A stretch of DNA of 64,000 bases, from the NCBI GenBank assembly GCA_016722375.1, contig JADKJG010000006.1, forward strand, positions 186,001-250,000, read 5' to 3'. Shown in pieces: positions 16,761 to 26,535 of the stretch. This DNA comes from Bacteroidota bacterium. Lineage in GTDB: Bacteria > Bacteroidota > Bacteroidia > Chitinophagales > LD1. The notes beneath the pieces are model-generated. The model had not been told where the DNA came from. It saw only the letters and a list, made by a program, of their open reading frames with translations, and did no database searches. The stretch's first letter is position 1, and each line of letters starts with the position of its first letter. A program made the position numbers and the translations under genes.

Positions 16761-17386
16761 TGGTCTTTAGGTTGAAGCAATAATAAGAAAAATAATGCCA
16801 CTAAATATCCGGCATACACCAAATCAAGCACCGGAGAGAAAAAACGCAGATCTTGTTGTCCGAGTTTTTCAAATACCCGGAAAGAAAGCAAAAGTTTCAT
16901 TCCTATAATTCCGAAAAATATTCCCGAAACCAAAGAAAGTGAAGTGCCTTGCCATAGTAAGACTACAAAAAGAGCATAGAAAAAAATGAGTGAACCAGTA
17001 AATAGAAACAAGAGAAGTTGGTGAATGAGTTTATAATGAAATCCGGATCGAAGGTGTCTTTTCTTTTGCTTGAGCCAGTCTGAAAATGATTCTTCAGGAT
17101 TGGAATAAGTAAACGCATCTTTATCAATACAAATTTCGACGTTCTTAGCATTAGCCACCGCGTTGACAAATAAATCATCATCACCGCTCAATAAATTTTT
17201 ATTCTTTTCAAAACCGGTGAACGAAGTAAATAGCGCTTTCCTATAAGACAGATTCCTTCCTACACCCATATATGGGATTCCTGATTTTGCAAAACCAAAA
17301 TATTGAAGGGCCGTGATGAAATTTTCGTAGCGGATCAATTGATTTAGAAATCCTTTCTTTTTTTCAAAAGGAGTGTCCGAGAACAA
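16748..17386 (-). CDS. Glycosyltransferase family 2, C-terminal part (frameshifted)
   Basis: This part contains the second half of the catalytic domain, including the GDDDLFVNAVA motif (acceptor-side acidic residues) and the QKKRHLRSG segment typical of processive family-2 enzymes (compare QxxRW). Two to three membrane helices follow at the C-terminus (LLLFLFTGSLIFFYALFVVL and on). It continues the protein begun at 17364-17909; the frames are out of register by one base near 17371-17379. The first residues of this ORF up to about DTPFEKKKGF are doubtful. Confidence 0.8.
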   Translation of the reverse strand: MFSDTPFEKKKGFLNQLIRYENFITALQYFGFAKSGIPYMGVGRNLSYRKALFTSFTGFEKNKNLLSGDDDLFVNAVANAKNVEICIDKDAFTYSNPEESFSDWLKQKKRHLRSGFHYKLIHQLLLFLFTGSLIFFYALFVVLLWQGTSLSLVSGIFFGIIGMKLLLSFRVFEKLGQQDLRFFSPVLDLVYAGYLVALFFLLLLQPKDHWKT

Positions 17387-17909
17387 TTTGAGTGCCGTGC
17401 ATATAGGTGCCCATCATCTTCGCCAGCCAGTGGGTAGTTGCCGGACGGCAGTCGGCATCGGTTACCACAATCGTATCATAGGTTGCCACTTCTATCCCTT
17501 TCATCAGCGCATATTTCTTGCCGGCGATGGTTTTCTTTGTTTCTTTCTCAATATGGACGATTTTCATGTTCTCGTTTCGCTTGTAAAAATCTACCAGCAC
17601 ATCTATCGTCTCGTCATCGCTTTGATCGTCCACCACTATCACTTCAAACTGTTTGTATTGTTGTATTAAGATGATTTTCAGATTCCGCATCAAATTTTTG
17701 GCTTCATTTTTTGCGCAAATAACTACGGATACCGGCGGAAGCATTTCCGGCAATGTGCGAAAACCACGTACAAAATTTAATCGCGAAAAGACCAATAGAT
17801 AATAGGCCAACTGCAAACCCGCGCATCCGATGAATAGTTGCAGTGTTAAACTCATAATGCCGCAAAGAAAATAATTCAAGGAATTGAGGGAATTGAAAGT
17901 TATCCTCAC
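17364..17909 (-). CDS. Glycosyltransferase family 2, N-terminal part (frameshifted)
   Basis: This part holds a membrane anchor (MSLTLQLFIGCAGLQLAYYL) and the GT-A nucleotide-sugar domain: PPVSVVICAKNEAKNL, VIVVDDQSDDETIDV and the DxD-type VVTDADCRPA. The start is probably Met19 (17855), giving a protein that begins with the anchor. The two fragments together give about 370 residues, normal for a membrane glycosyltransferase acting on the inner face of the cytoplasmic membrane. The frame is lost after GTQIVLG; see the C-terminal entry. Substrate unknown. Confidence 0.8.
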   Translation of the reverse strand: MRITFNSLNSLNYFLCGIMSLTLQLFIGCAGLQLAYYLLVFSRLNFVRGFRTLPEMLPPVSVVICAKNEAKNLMRNLKIILIQQYKQFEVIVVDDQSDDETIDVLVDFYKRNENMKIVHIEKETKKTIAGKKYALMKGIEVATYDTIVVTDADCRPATTHWLAKMMGTYMHGTQIVLGHSF

Positions 17910-17989
17910 AAATAGCTGACCATTCTCTTTTTGGGTATGTATTCATTAACTGAATTAGAATTGCAACTTTGCACCACAATGATTTCTGA

Positions 17990-19186
17990 ATGAAAAAAAA
18001 TACGCTTGCCCTTTTTCTTTGTTGCCTAACTTCTTTTCTTTTTGCTCAACCTAAGACTGCAAAGGTTTTCACTCAACAAGATTGGGAAAAACTCAGCCAA
18101 CACAATAAAGATTCAATCAATAAAAAGATCTTTCAAAAATTTGAGGAAGCCAGAAAGCAAAGTGCTTCGGCTGAAGGATCGAATGCTTTACAAACGATAC
18201 AAGAAGCCCTTCAAAATCCAACAGCTACCAAATCTCTGACACTTCATTCATTTCCAAAGTCTTTATTGCCCAGCGAGATAAACCGGTTAACCAATCTGGA
18301 AGAATTCACTTGTCTTCAATGTAAGAATCTCGATCTGTATGCTCTTTTCACTCAATTGTCTTCCTTTAAAAACCTGAAAAGACTTAATCTTTCCGGAGGG
18401 AATTACAAAACACTTCCGTCCAATATTAATCTGCTTCAAACTCTGGAAGAGTTATCCCTGAAGGATAATAATTTTGTATCTCTACCTGATTCATTTTCTG
18501 TACTCAAAGTATTGCGAGTACTGAATTTAGAGCACAATCCATACCTATATGATGAATCAGTATACGAGCGCCTCCAAACCATGAAGGTGGAGCGACTTAA
18601 TTTGTCGGCTGGAGGATTGTTTGAAATAAATCCTAAAGTGGGATTGGTTACCTCGTTGAAACAACTGGATATTTCAGTAAACGATATTAAAGTGCTCCCA
18701 CCGACTTTCGCACAACTGAAACAGTTAGAATACTTGAATCTTAATGAAAACCTCCATCTCGATCTTCAGCAGATGGTAACAACGCTTACCAAACTTCCTG
18801 CGCTGAACGAATTGCATTTGCAGGAATGTGAAATCAATAATCTTCCGCTTGAAATAGGTCAATTGTTAAACCTCCGTACACTTAACCTTAAAGCCAACCG
18901 TCTCACTGCCCTTCCACTCACTTTTGGGAATCTCAACCGGCTGCAATTTCTAGACTTGGGTTATAAAGAAATGGGTACCCGTATGAATAAAATCTCAGAC
19001 CTCGGACCGGGCTTTATTCAACTAACCAATCTACGAAATCTTAATCTGGCAGGTAATTCTATCGCGAGCCTGCCCGATGGTTTTGCCAATCTAAAACAAC
19101 TGGAAACCTTAAACCTTCAACTAAATAAATTGAACGCTTTCCAGTTGCGATTACTAACTTTAACAGACTACAGATACTCGATTTGA
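17990..19186 (+). CDS. Secreted leucine-rich repeat protein, N-terminal part (frameshifted)
   Basis: A signal peptide (MKKNTLALFLCCLTSFLFAQ) is followed by a helical stretch to about residue 85 and then a series of 23-residue leucine-rich repeats of the bacterial/plant type, such as LEELSLKDNNFVSLPDSFSV, LNELHLQECEINNLPLEIGQ and LRNLNLAGNSIASLPDGFAN. Such proteins are protein-interaction scaffolds. Reading frame is lost at about 19159-19161, where TTT appears one base short: the natural continuation is RLQILDLSLNEINIIPDAIE. The last dozen residues of this ORF are therefore out of frame. Confidence 0.8.
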   Translation: MKKNTLALFLCCLTSFLFAQPKTAKVFTQQDWEKLSQHNKDSINKKIFQKFEEARKQSASAEGSNALQTIQEALQNPTATKSLTLHSFPKSLLPSEINRLTNLEEFTCLQCKNLDLYALFTQLSSFKNLKRLNLSGGNYKTLPSNINLLQTLEELSLKDNNFVSLPDSFSVLKVLRVLNLEHNPYLYDESVYERLQTMKVERLNLSAGGLFEINPKVGLVTSLKQLDISVNDIKVLPPTFAQLKQLEYLNLNENLHLDLQQMVTTLTKLPALNELHLQECEINNLPLEIGQLLNLRTLNLKANRLTALPLTFGNLNRLQFLDLGYKEMGTRMNKISDLGPGFIQLTNLRNLNLAGNSIASLPDGFANLKQLETLNLQLNKLNAFQLRLLTLTDYRYSI

Positions 19187-19722
19187 GTCTCAATGAAATC
19201 AACATCATTCCTGATGCCATTGAAAATCTTACCGCATTACAAAGCCTTCTAATAGACGGAAATTTCTTTTTAACCCCTGATAAAAAGATTAAGATACTTC
19301 CCGAATCTCTTTGCGCCTTGACTTCGCTCACCACTTTATCACTCAAGGACCATGCAATTGAACAGTTGCCTTCTTGCATCGGTTCGCTCACTGTTCTTCA
19401 ACATTTATATTTACGGGATAATCTGCTTTCCACCTTGCCTTCATCCTTCGCACAGCTTAAAAATCTTAAAACTCTTGATTTAAAAGCTAATGAACTTATA
19501 GAGCTTCCTCTAGGATTTGAGAAGCTGTCTTCACTCGCAGAACTTAATCTTTCTATGAATCCTAAATTGAAGTTTGATGTTGCCAAGACTATTTTTCTGT
19601 CTATGAAACACCTGAGCCTGCTAGACCTTTCCTACAATAATATCTCACTGGAGCAAATTACTCCGCTGCGTATCGCCTTGCCAGATTGTAAAGTCCTCAA
19701 TTGGAGCTACAAGAAAAAGTAA
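19183..19722 (+). CDS. Secreted leucine-rich repeat protein, C-terminal part (frameshifted)
   Basis: This part continues the LRR array of 17990-19186 for about seven more repeats (LQHLYLRDNLLSTLPSSFAQ, LKTLDLKANELIELPLGFEK) and ends with NWSYKKK. Joined, the protein is about 577 residues. There is no independent start signal: the apparent ATG at 19183 lies inside a repeat. It is convergent with the gene at 19779; no clear terminator is seen in the 56-base gap. Confidence 0.78.
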   Translation: MSLNEINIIPDAIENLTALQSLLIDGNFFLTPDKKIKILPESLCALTSLTTLSLKDHAIEQLPSCIGSLTVLQHLYLRDNLLSTLPSSFAQLKNLKTLDLKANELIELPLGFEKLSSLAELNLSMNPKLKFDVAKTIFLSMKHLSLLDLSYNNISLEQITPLRIALPDCKVLNWSYKKK

Positions 19723-19778
19723 ATGATGGAATACGGGTTTCCGAAATGGAAATAATAAATGCTTGGCGAAGAAGTTAA

Positions 19779-20279
19779 TTAGTCCATCAGGTTATCAGCC
19801 TGATGTTTATAATACTGCCAATAGGAAATGATCAATCGGGACTGAAAGGCGCTTATCATAATTAAACTTCCGGTTCCGAAAAGGGTGAGCATGAGATACA
19901 AATACTTGAACACCCCCTCTTTCACTTCATCGTAGAAGATTATTTTAGGAAACCCGAAATCTTCTGTGTAGAAGTTCTGGTACAACAACAAAAGTTTCTG
20001 CTCGTGATACATTAGAAACATAAACAGAGTTAGATTTATAACAAAAAGCAGAAACCGAATCCATGTTGGCCGTAGAAATGGAAGTGTTTTAAATAGAATA
20101 GAATAGCGAAAGTAGGTTAGTGAAATAAAGATAAAGGTTCCAAAAATTTTCCAATAGATAAAGTCCATCTTTGAAGTGATTGGATACATAAGAGCATGGA
20201 CGAGAATCCCTGTAAGAATTAGCCAAATCAATTCCTTAACAAGATGAAGGATATTTGCACGAGTCAGCAGCCTGTTCAT
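19779..20279 (-). CDS. Integral membrane protein, 166 aa
   Basis: Four hydrophobic segments (about residues 13-32, 40-58, 74-95 and 125-148) indicate an inner-membrane protein with four helices. No family recognised. It abuts the stop of the TPR lipoprotein gene with no spacing, so the two are translated together and may interact. Confidence 0.65.
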   Translation of the reverse strand: MNRLLTRANILHLVKELIWLILTGILVHALMYPITSKMDFIYWKIFGTFIFISLTYFRYSILFKTLPFLRPTWIRFLLFVINLTLFMFLMYHEQKLLLLYQNFYTEDFGFPKIIFYDEVKEGVFKYLYLMLTLFGTGSLIMISAFQSRLIISYWQYYKHQADNLMD

Positions 20280-20960
20280 TTAAAAACGATTATTGCGATA
20301 AAATTCTTCCAGCTTCATTTCTTCTTTCAATACTTTACTGAATTCCAAAGTATCTGTAAACCCCATCTGTATGGTCCGTTCAATAAGTTCTTTAGAAATA
20401 GGAGCATTGCCATTTTTTGAATAAACTAAACTCAGTCCCAATAGATTACTAATCGGTATATCTTTCTTCAACAAGGCGCTGTCTGCATATAATTGACTAT
20501 TTCTAGTGTCGCCTTCTTTTGAATACAAAAGAGCGAGGTTGAAATAGTTTTCTGCAGTAGAGTCCTGAAGAGCTAAAGCATTCATAAAATAGGTTTTAGA
20601 GGAATCTATCATACCCAATGCACTATAGGTCGTGCCTAAAGACGAATAGAAGGATGATTTCCATCGGTTTAACTTGATGGCTTTATGATAAGACAACCGA
20701 GAGGCATCATAATCCTTCTCAAGAAATTGGATGCTTCCCAAGAACCCCCAGCCATCTGCACTTTCCGGAAATTCATGAAGATATTCGTTCAGTTGATTTT
20801 TGGTAGAATCTAAAGGAACCTTTCCATACGAGCGATAGATATTTCTGTATCCGCTGTAAAAGCGATTTTCTTCAGGATCTTTTGAAGGCCCGGTATTATT
20901 CTGACAATTATTGAATCCAAAGCAAATTAACAATAGAGAACCGACGAGCTTTAGTTTCAT
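20280..20960 (-). CDS. TPR-repeat lipoprotein
   Basis: This 226-residue protein has a lipoprotein-type signal (MKLKLVGSLLLICFGFNNC, Cys at 19) and tetratricopeptide repeats from about residue 65 to 175 (GWGFLGSIQFLEKDYDASRL, FYSSLGTTYSALGMIDSSKT, YFNLALLYSKEGDTRNSQLY). It is probably anchored to a membrane facing the periplasm, where it would bind other proteins. First gene of a two-gene unit with the membrane protein at 19779. Confidence 0.72.
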   Translation of the reverse strand: MKLKLVGSLLLICFGFNNCQNNTGPSKDPEENRFYSGYRNIYRSYGKVPLDSTKNQLNEYLHEFPESADGWGFLGSIQFLEKDYDASRLSYHKAIKLNRWKSSFYSSLGTTYSALGMIDSSKTYFMNALALQDSTAENYFNLALLYSKEGDTRNSQLYADSALLKKDIPISNLLGLSLVYSKNGNAPISKELIERTIQMGFTDTLEFSKVLKEEMKLEEFYRNNRF

Positions 20961-21107
20961 TTGGCGGCAATTTTACTATATATTCTGTCAAGTTGGAGCA
21001 TCCTTTGTCATTAATCGAAGAGGCAACGATCCTTCCAAGATAATTTAAGATTCATACAGATTTGTATTTTAGCCCGCGATTTTCATTGATTTATTCATCA
21101 TATATTT

Positions 21108-23330
21108 ATGTACAAGTTTCTTTCTGTAGTTCTGCTAACGAGCGCTTGCCTTTTAATTTCAAATGTTTTTGCTCAAACGGGTTGCCCTGCAGTCAGCACA
21201 ATTGATGAGGTGCTGTTGCCCTGTGGACAAAACTGTACCACATTAACCGCCACCGCTTTTAGTGCAGCACAAACCACTTCCTATACGGTGGACTCTATTT
21301 CATATAATCCTCCCTTTCCGTTTAACACAGGTAGCCCCATTTTGGTGAACATTGATGATCGCTGGTCTAATGTGATAAATCTCCCCTTCAATTTTTGTTT
21401 TTTTGGCGTGCCTTATAATAAAATCATTGTAGGATCAAACGGTGTTGTTTCCTTTACTACAACCAATACCGGCACTACAAACAACTGGCAGATTGCCGGA
21501 CCAATACCACGCGTGACGCCGACAGATATTCGTAATTGTATCATGGGGCCTTGGCAAGACATGGACCCAACCTATCGTGGCAATATTTATTACCAAATCA
21601 GTGGAACGGCCCCTTGCAGAAGGTTTGTTGTTTCTTGGAACCAGGTTCCTATGTATGGCGATCTCAATAGTTTTTCACCGGGCTATTGCCAGAATCAGGC
21701 ACTTCCCTCCACCCAACAAATTGTTCTGTATGAAACCACAAATGCTATTGAGTCCTATATTCAAAGCAAGGAGGTTTGCTCAGACTGGAACAAGGGGTGG
21801 GCTATTCAGGGAATTCAAAACGCTGCAGGAACCGTAGCCTATACTGTGCCGGGCCGAAATGCTACACAGTGGTCTGCTACCAATGATGCGTGGAGATTTA
21901 CTCCCGCAGGCTTGCCCAATTTTACTATTTCCTGGTTTGATGAAGCCGGTGCTTTATTAGGGAATGGCACCTCTCTTCAAGTATGTGCCGATAGCATCAC
22001 CAAATTCACCGTTCAGGCTGAATACACTAACTGTGACAATAGTACCATCATCGTCAGCGACACGGTTAGATTGATCGTTAAAAATCCGTTAGATACTTTG
22101 AAAGCAAACCTTTCTTACAATCCGTTGGTTTGTTATGGAACCCAAGAAGCCTCTGCCTCAGTGAACATTACCGGAGGCCCGGCTCCCTATACCTACAAAT
22201 GGAGCAATCTGAATGATTCCTCCTCAGCAAACAATCTTGTGGTGGGCGATTTCAGCGTGACGGTTACCGATGCTTTTCAATGTTCGGCTACTTCGAGTGG
22301 TAGTTTTAATCGTTCTACCCAAATCTGGTACACCTCTATTCTTGATTTACATCTATGCGAAGAGCCTGCCTATGGCAATTTAAGTATTATAGATACCGGA
22401 GGAGTAGGCAGCGCGGGATCGCGCACTTATCTTTTGGCAGGTATTGATACCAATACCACCGGGCAGTTTAAGAACGTACCATCGGGCAACTATGTGTTTA
22501 CGATCAAGGATAGTATTGGCTGTACAAGTGTTGGCACTTTGACCATTCCTGAAAGTGCGGCAAATGACAGTTTCCTGATTGTGGCCGATTCCACCACGTG
22601 CTTTGGTGCTCAGTTCAATGATGGAACGATTACGATTACTCCCGCTGAACCCAATTCGGTTTATCAATATTCTATTGATGGCGGTGCTACCTTCCAGTTT
22701 GATACTGCTTTTAACGATGTGCCGGCAGGAACATATAACATCGTTATCAAAAATCTTGTTTTTGGTTGCATATACAATCACTCGGCGGTGGTCGGAGCGC
22801 CGGAACAAATATTTGTAGATGCCAAGCCAGATACCATCGTAACGCCTCCAATATGGCACAATCAATCAGTGTCCCAAAATTTCCATAATCCGGTTTACTC
22901 TTGGTCGCCAATGGTTGGATTGGATTGTCCTTCTTGCGACACGGTAACTGCTATTGTTAATGCCTACACTATTTATTATGTAACGGTGAGCGAGGCAGCG
23001 AACAATAATTGTTTTGTGTTTGATTCGGTCATTGTTGTCGTAACGAATGGTTATGAAATGCCGGATGCTTTTACCCCGAACAACGATGCTAAAAATGACC
23101 TGTTTGGCCCGGTAACTTCTGGTATCTATACCATCACAGCATTCAGAATATATAACCGTTGGGGACAAATGATATACAACGCATTGACTGACTGGGATGG
23201 AAGGTTTAAAGGGAAAGAACAACCCGTCGGCACCTATTCATATTATATAGAGGTAGAAATCCCCAATGCAGACCGCCCGGGCCAGATGAAGGTGGATAGC
23301 CGACAGGGTTCTGTCACGCTGTTGCGCTAA
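21108..23330 (+). CDS. Large secreted protein with T9SS type-B C-terminal sorting domain
   Basis: This 740-residue protein has a signal peptide (MYKFLSVVLLTSACLLISNVFAQ), an N-terminal globular region rich in aromatic residues (about 40-270), SprB-like/Ig-like beta repeats (GGPAPYTYKWSNLNDSSSAN around 355; a second around 430 and a third near 490) and the gliding-motility-associated C-terminal domain from about 650. That domain is recognised by PDAFTPNNDAKNDLF, FRIYNRWGQMIYN and QPVGTYSYYIEVE. It directs export through the type IX secretion system and surface attachment or release. Adhesin-like role inferred from architecture. Confidence 0.9.
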   Translation: MYKFLSVVLLTSACLLISNVFAQTGCPAVSTIDEVLLPCGQNCTTLTATAFSAAQTTSYTVDSISYNPPFPFNTGSPILVNIDDRWSNVINLPFNFCFFGVPYNKIIVGSNGVVSFTTTNTGTTNNWQIAGPIPRVTPTDIRNCIMGPWQDMDPTYRGNIYYQISGTAPCRRFVVSWNQVPMYGDLNSFSPGYCQNQALPSTQQIVLYETTNAIESYIQSKEVCSDWNKGWAIQGIQNAAGTVAYTVPGRNATQWSATNDAWRFTPAGLPNFTISWFDEAGALLGNGTSLQVCADSITKFTVQAEYTNCDNSTIIVSDTVRLIVKNPLDTLKANLSYNPLVCYGTQEASASVNITGGPAPYTYKWSNLNDSSSANNLVVGDFSVTVTDAFQCSATSSGSFNRSTQIWYTSILDLHLCEEPAYGNLSIIDTGGVGSAGSRTYLLAGIDTNTTGQFKNVPSGNYVFTIKDSIGCTSVGTLTIPESAANDSFLIVADSTTCFGAQFNDGTITITPAEPNSVYQYSIDGGATFQFDTAFNDVPAGTYNIVIKNLVFGCIYNHSAVVGAPEQIFVDAKPDTIVTPPIWHNQSVSQNFHNPVYSWSPMVGLDCPSCDTVTAIVNAYTIYYVTVSEAANNNCFVFDSVIVVVTNGYEMPDAFTPNNDAKNDLFGPVTSGIYTITAFRIYNRWGQMIYNALTDWDGRFKGKEQPVGTYSYYIEVEIPNADRPGQMKVDSRQGSVTLLR

Positions 23331-23400
23331 ACCGCTCTTCTCCATAGGTTTTTCAGATCAAAAAAATAAAAATCATCCTTTGGGGAGATGAAAAAAGGCC

Positions 23401-23520
23401 CTTGCATCTTGGGAATAGCATATCCGAAGCACAGAATAGCCCTTGCTATTTTGGAAATAGTATATCTGAGGCTCAATATAAGCAATACCATTCTGAGAAT
23501 GGCTATTCTTTCAGGGATGA
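23401..23520. repeat. Degenerate direct repeats, ~41-bp period
   Basis: CTTGCATCTTGGGAATAGC (23401) and CTTGCTATTTTGGAAATAG (23442) start two units about 41 bases apart, with a poorer third unit from about 23481. They lie between the T9SS-protein gene and the polymerase cassette and are not obviously coding. A weak call made by eye. Confidence 0.35.
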
Positions 23521-23573
23521 AATTGAGCAGCCCTGATTTTAGTCAGAGGTTTTGCCTGATTGATGATCCTCTT

Positions 23574-25100
23574 CTAAATTTGAAAAGACCAGGGTATCCT
23601 TTCCATATTGGTAACTTCCAAACTCGGCACTCCGAAATCTTCAATCACTTTGCCCTTCAGCAGATAACATCCTTTGCCGGTGAAAGGGTATTTGCTGATA
23701 GAGGGAGGAAAATGTACCGTGTCGAACAACTGACCCGCCGCATCCGTAAACGAACCAAAATACATGACATCGCCATGAAGTGTACGAACCTTCTTGATAT
23801 TCACATAATAGCCAATCAGGTAAATGATATTCCCCAGATGCTTCATCAGTTCATCCGCACATACGGTCCCTTTATATTGTTTTCGGAGAAAGCCAAATGG
23901 TGAAGTATAGGGGAATGAAAGAATCTTGATCTCGTTCACCACGTCATCATAAACTTCATATTCGAGCGGTGGCAATTCCTGAGAAGGAGTACTTGTTTCA
24001 AATAATTCTTTCCTAGGAATTGTCTTCTTTGCTGAACCTAAAAGCAGGTGTGCATTCCACAACAGTTCTTTGCTGGCCTTGCCTGTAAAACGAAATGCTC
24101 TAATGCGAATAAGAATTCTAAGCTGTTCTAACGAAATAGCAACGCGCTTGGTAAAGTCGTTCAGATTTCTGAAGACGCCTCCGTCTTGTTTTGCCTGAAG
24201 TATATTTTTTATCACAACTTGCTCTATATCCTTAATGAGACCTAAACCCATAAAAATTGTTTTGTTTTGTAGCGTGGCTAGATAATCGCTGCTGTTTACA
24301 CAAGGCAACTCTACCTGTGCTCCGATCATTTTTGCCTCGTGCAAATAGAATTCAGTGGAATAAAATCCTCCAAAATTATTCAACACGCCGGTCATGAACT
24401 CGATGGGGTGATAGGCTCGCAAATACAAACTTTGATAGCTTTCCACAGCATAGGAAGCCGAATGTCCTTTTGCGAAAGAGTATCCGGCAAAACTTTCTAT
24501 CTGTCTCCAGATTTCTGATACTTCTGCCTCTGGATATTCTCGCTCCTTACAATTGGAAAAGAACTGTTTTTTCACCTGTTGGAACTCTGCCCGCGATCGA
24601 AACTTGCCTGACATGCCTCTTCTCATCACATCTGCTTCTTCCAGCGTTAGCCCTGCATATATATGAGCCACCCGAATCACATCTTCCTGATAAACCATCA
24701 CCCCGAATGTTTCGGGCATAATTTCTAAAAGTTTGGGATGGGCATCTTTTCTTCTTTCCGGATACCGATATCGGAGGATATATTCTCGCATCATCCCCGA
24801 ACTGGAAACCCCTGGACGAATCACGGAACTAGCCGCTACTAAACCGAGATAGTCTTCTACCTGAAGTTTGCGCAATAACTGACGCATGGCCGGTGATTCT
24901 ACATAAAAACATCCAATGGTATTTCCTTCTCTCAGCATTTTCTTAATCCGCTTGTCTTCTTTGAAATCTTGTATCCGGTGAATATCAATCTCCTCGCCTT
25001 TATTCTTTTTCACCAACTCCACTGCATCTTTAATATGACCCAGACCGCGTTGCGAAAGTATGTCGAACTTATATAGGCCGACATCTTCCGCTTCCAGCAT
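23574..25100 (-). CDS. DnaE-type DNA polymerase III alpha, C-terminal fragment (frameshifted)
   Basis: This 508-residue fragment holds the fingers and C-terminal part of a C-family polymerase: GLYKFDILSQRGLGHIKDAV, the VYQEDVIRVAHIYAGLTLEE motif, SFAGYSFAKGHSASYAVESY and the HhH region ending in an OB fold. With upstream pieces to 26501 the total is about 976 residues, the size of the accessory error-prone DnaE2/ImuC-like polymerases and shorter than the replicative enzyme of this phylum. The frame breaks at 25119-25125 (run of C/G). It is the last gene of a cassette with dinB, opposite an S24 repressor. A role in damage-induced mutagenesis is inferred from that context. Confidence 0.85.
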   Translation of the reverse strand: MLEAEDVGLYKFDILSQRGLGHIKDAVELVKKNKGEEIDIHRIQDFKEDKRIKKMLREGNTIGCFYVESPAMRQLLRKLQVEDYLGLVAASSVIRPGVSSSGMMREYILRYRYPERRKDAHPKLLEIMPETFGVMVYQEDVIRVAHIYAGLTLEEADVMRRGMSGKFRSRAEFQQVKKQFFSNCKEREYPEAEVSEIWRQIESFAGYSFAKGHSASYAVESYQSLYLRAYHPIEFMTGVLNNFGGFYSTEFYLHEAKMIGAQVELPCVNSSDYLATLQNKTIFMGLGLIKDIEQVVIKNILQAKQDGGVFRNLNDFTKRVAISLEQLRILIRIRAFRFTGKASKELLWNAHLLLGSAKKTIPRKELFETSTPSQELPPLEYEVYDDVVNEIKILSFPYTSPFGFLRKQYKGTVCADELMKHLGNIIYLIGYYVNIKKVRTLHGDVMYFGSFTDAAGQLFDTVHFPPSISKYPFTGKGCYLLKGKVIEDFGVPSLEVTNMERIPWSFQI

Positions 25101-25917
25101 CGAGAATTGCGTAGAAGGAAAACCCAGGAAATAATTCCAGCGCAGTATAATAGGTAATTGGTTTTTCGGAAATCAATATACCACAAGCATGGACACTAAG
25201 CTGATTGGGTAAGCCATGAATATGCGAGGCATATTTCAAGACCAACTTACTGTATGGATCGAGATTTGATTTGACTGAAACATCCGACTGTAACTGTGCT
25301 ATCTCATCATCGGGCAAGCCAAACACCTTGCCAATTTCACGAATGCAGGATTTGCGTTCAAAGGTGCTGTAACTGCCTACTAGCGCAACGTGGTTCTTAT
25401 ACTTGCCGAAAATATATTCACGAACGGCATTGCGGTCTGTATGGGAAAAGTCAATATCAAAGTCGGGAGGATTTTTTCTGCTGGGGTTGATAAAGCGTTC
25501 AAAGTATAGGTCCAGTTCAATTGGATCTACGTCGGTGATTCGCAAACAATAGGCGACCAAACTATTTGCTCCACTTCCTCTGCCAATATGAAAAAATCCT
25601 TTCTCTGAAGCGAATCGTACGATATCCCAATTGATAAGAAAATAAGCAGTGAAGTTGAGTTGATGAATGGTTGCAAGTTCTGTTTTCAGTCGTTCTAAAA
25701 TGTTCGAGGTTGGATTATTGTAGCGATAAAGCAAGCCCTCACGAGCTAATTGAGTCAGCAGCTTTCCATCCTCTTCTTCATTTGCCATAAAGCATTTTTT
25801 GTTTTTACTTTGACCAAATTTGAAATCAATGAATGGGTTTTCAAGTAGCTGTTTGGTGCTTTCAATTGCTTCCGGATAGTCTTTGAATATCTTGATCAAG
25901 TCTTCGGGCGACATCAA
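25069..25917 (-). CDS. DnaE-type DNA polymerase III alpha, central fragment (frameshifted)
   Basis: This 282-residue fragment carries the catalytic palm: FFHIGRGSGANSLVAYCLRI and PDFDIDFSHTDR (two of the catalytic Asp residues, as PDxDxD) plus GLPNQLSVHACGILISEKP. The true continuation after LELFPGF is PSTQFSMLEAEDVGLYKFD in another frame, so the end of this ORF is wrong. The region between 25918 and 26001, not covered by a long ORF, encodes HRLLRAIFHNILLSKLPK in one frame and TEQGNEEDKLMSPEDL in the next, showing a further one-base loss in TTTT at 25944-25947. Confidence 0.82.
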   Translation of the reverse strand: MMSPEDLIKIFKDYPEAIESTKQLLENPFIDFKFGQSKNKKCFMANEEEDGKLLTQLAREGLLYRYNNPTSNILERLKTELATIHQLNFTAYFLINWDIVRFASEKGFFHIGRGSGANSLVAYCLRITDVDPIELDLYFERFINPSRKNPPDFDIDFSHTDRNAVREYIFGKYKNHVALVGSYSTFERKSCIREIGKVFGLPDDEIAQLQSDVSVKSNLDPYSKLVLKYASHIHGLPNQLSVHACGILISEKPITYYTALELFPGFSFYAILDAGSGRCRPI

Positions 25918-26001
25918 TTTATCCTCTTCATTTCCCTGTTCCGTTTTGGAAGTTTACTCAGTAGGATGTTATGAAAGATAGCCCGTAGTAAACGGTGCGT
26001 A

Positions 26002-26501
26002 TTAAAATCTTTTTTGTTTCTGAAAAGATGCAGTGGGTAGCATCACAAATTTATTTCGGTCTATCTTCTTTCCATATAACCTGAACGCGAGAATATCAGA
26101 TGGGCGTAATCCAATCCATTCGTTCTGCTTTAATGTGATTTTTACATCTCTCTTCCAAGGATAGATGATGGTGCAATTTAGCAATGCAAGAGGATTGCAG
26201 GGAATCGGTTCGTGCTTCATCGTATAGACGGAAAGAAATTCATTCAACTCTCTGAATCCTTCTAAATTATTGGCAATCCCGATATACAATTGCTTCGTGC
26301 TTTGCCTGAAGTCAACCCCTATAACCGGATGAATATGATACTTCGGCGCTTGACGCATGAAATCTAAACAGCCGGAAGTGTTATTGATGTCGGTTAGTGC
26401 GAGATTGGTTACTCTGTTGTCCTTCGCGTATTGCAACAGTTCCTCTATGGACATTACTCCATAGTTAAAACTAAATTAAAACTATGACTGTTCAAAAACA
26501 T
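26002..26501 (-). CDS. DnaE-type DNA polymerase III alpha, N-terminal PHP fragment (frameshifted)
   Basis: This part holds the PHP domain: LALTDINNTSGCLDFMRQ and HPVIGVDFR. The uninterrupted ORF begins at 26454, but the sequence above it in two frames reads MFLNSHSF (ATG 26501) and FSFNYGVMSIEELL, the usual LNxHSxxSxxYG start of this family, so the real start is likely 26501 with a one-base loss in the AT-rich stretch 26472-26482. At the other end an extra base in AAAA (26004-26007) stops the frame after FQKQKRF. The gene lies 34 bases after dinB. Confidence 0.8.
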
Positions 26502-26535
26502 AAACTACGCTCACTCTTTATTTCTCATTCTACAA

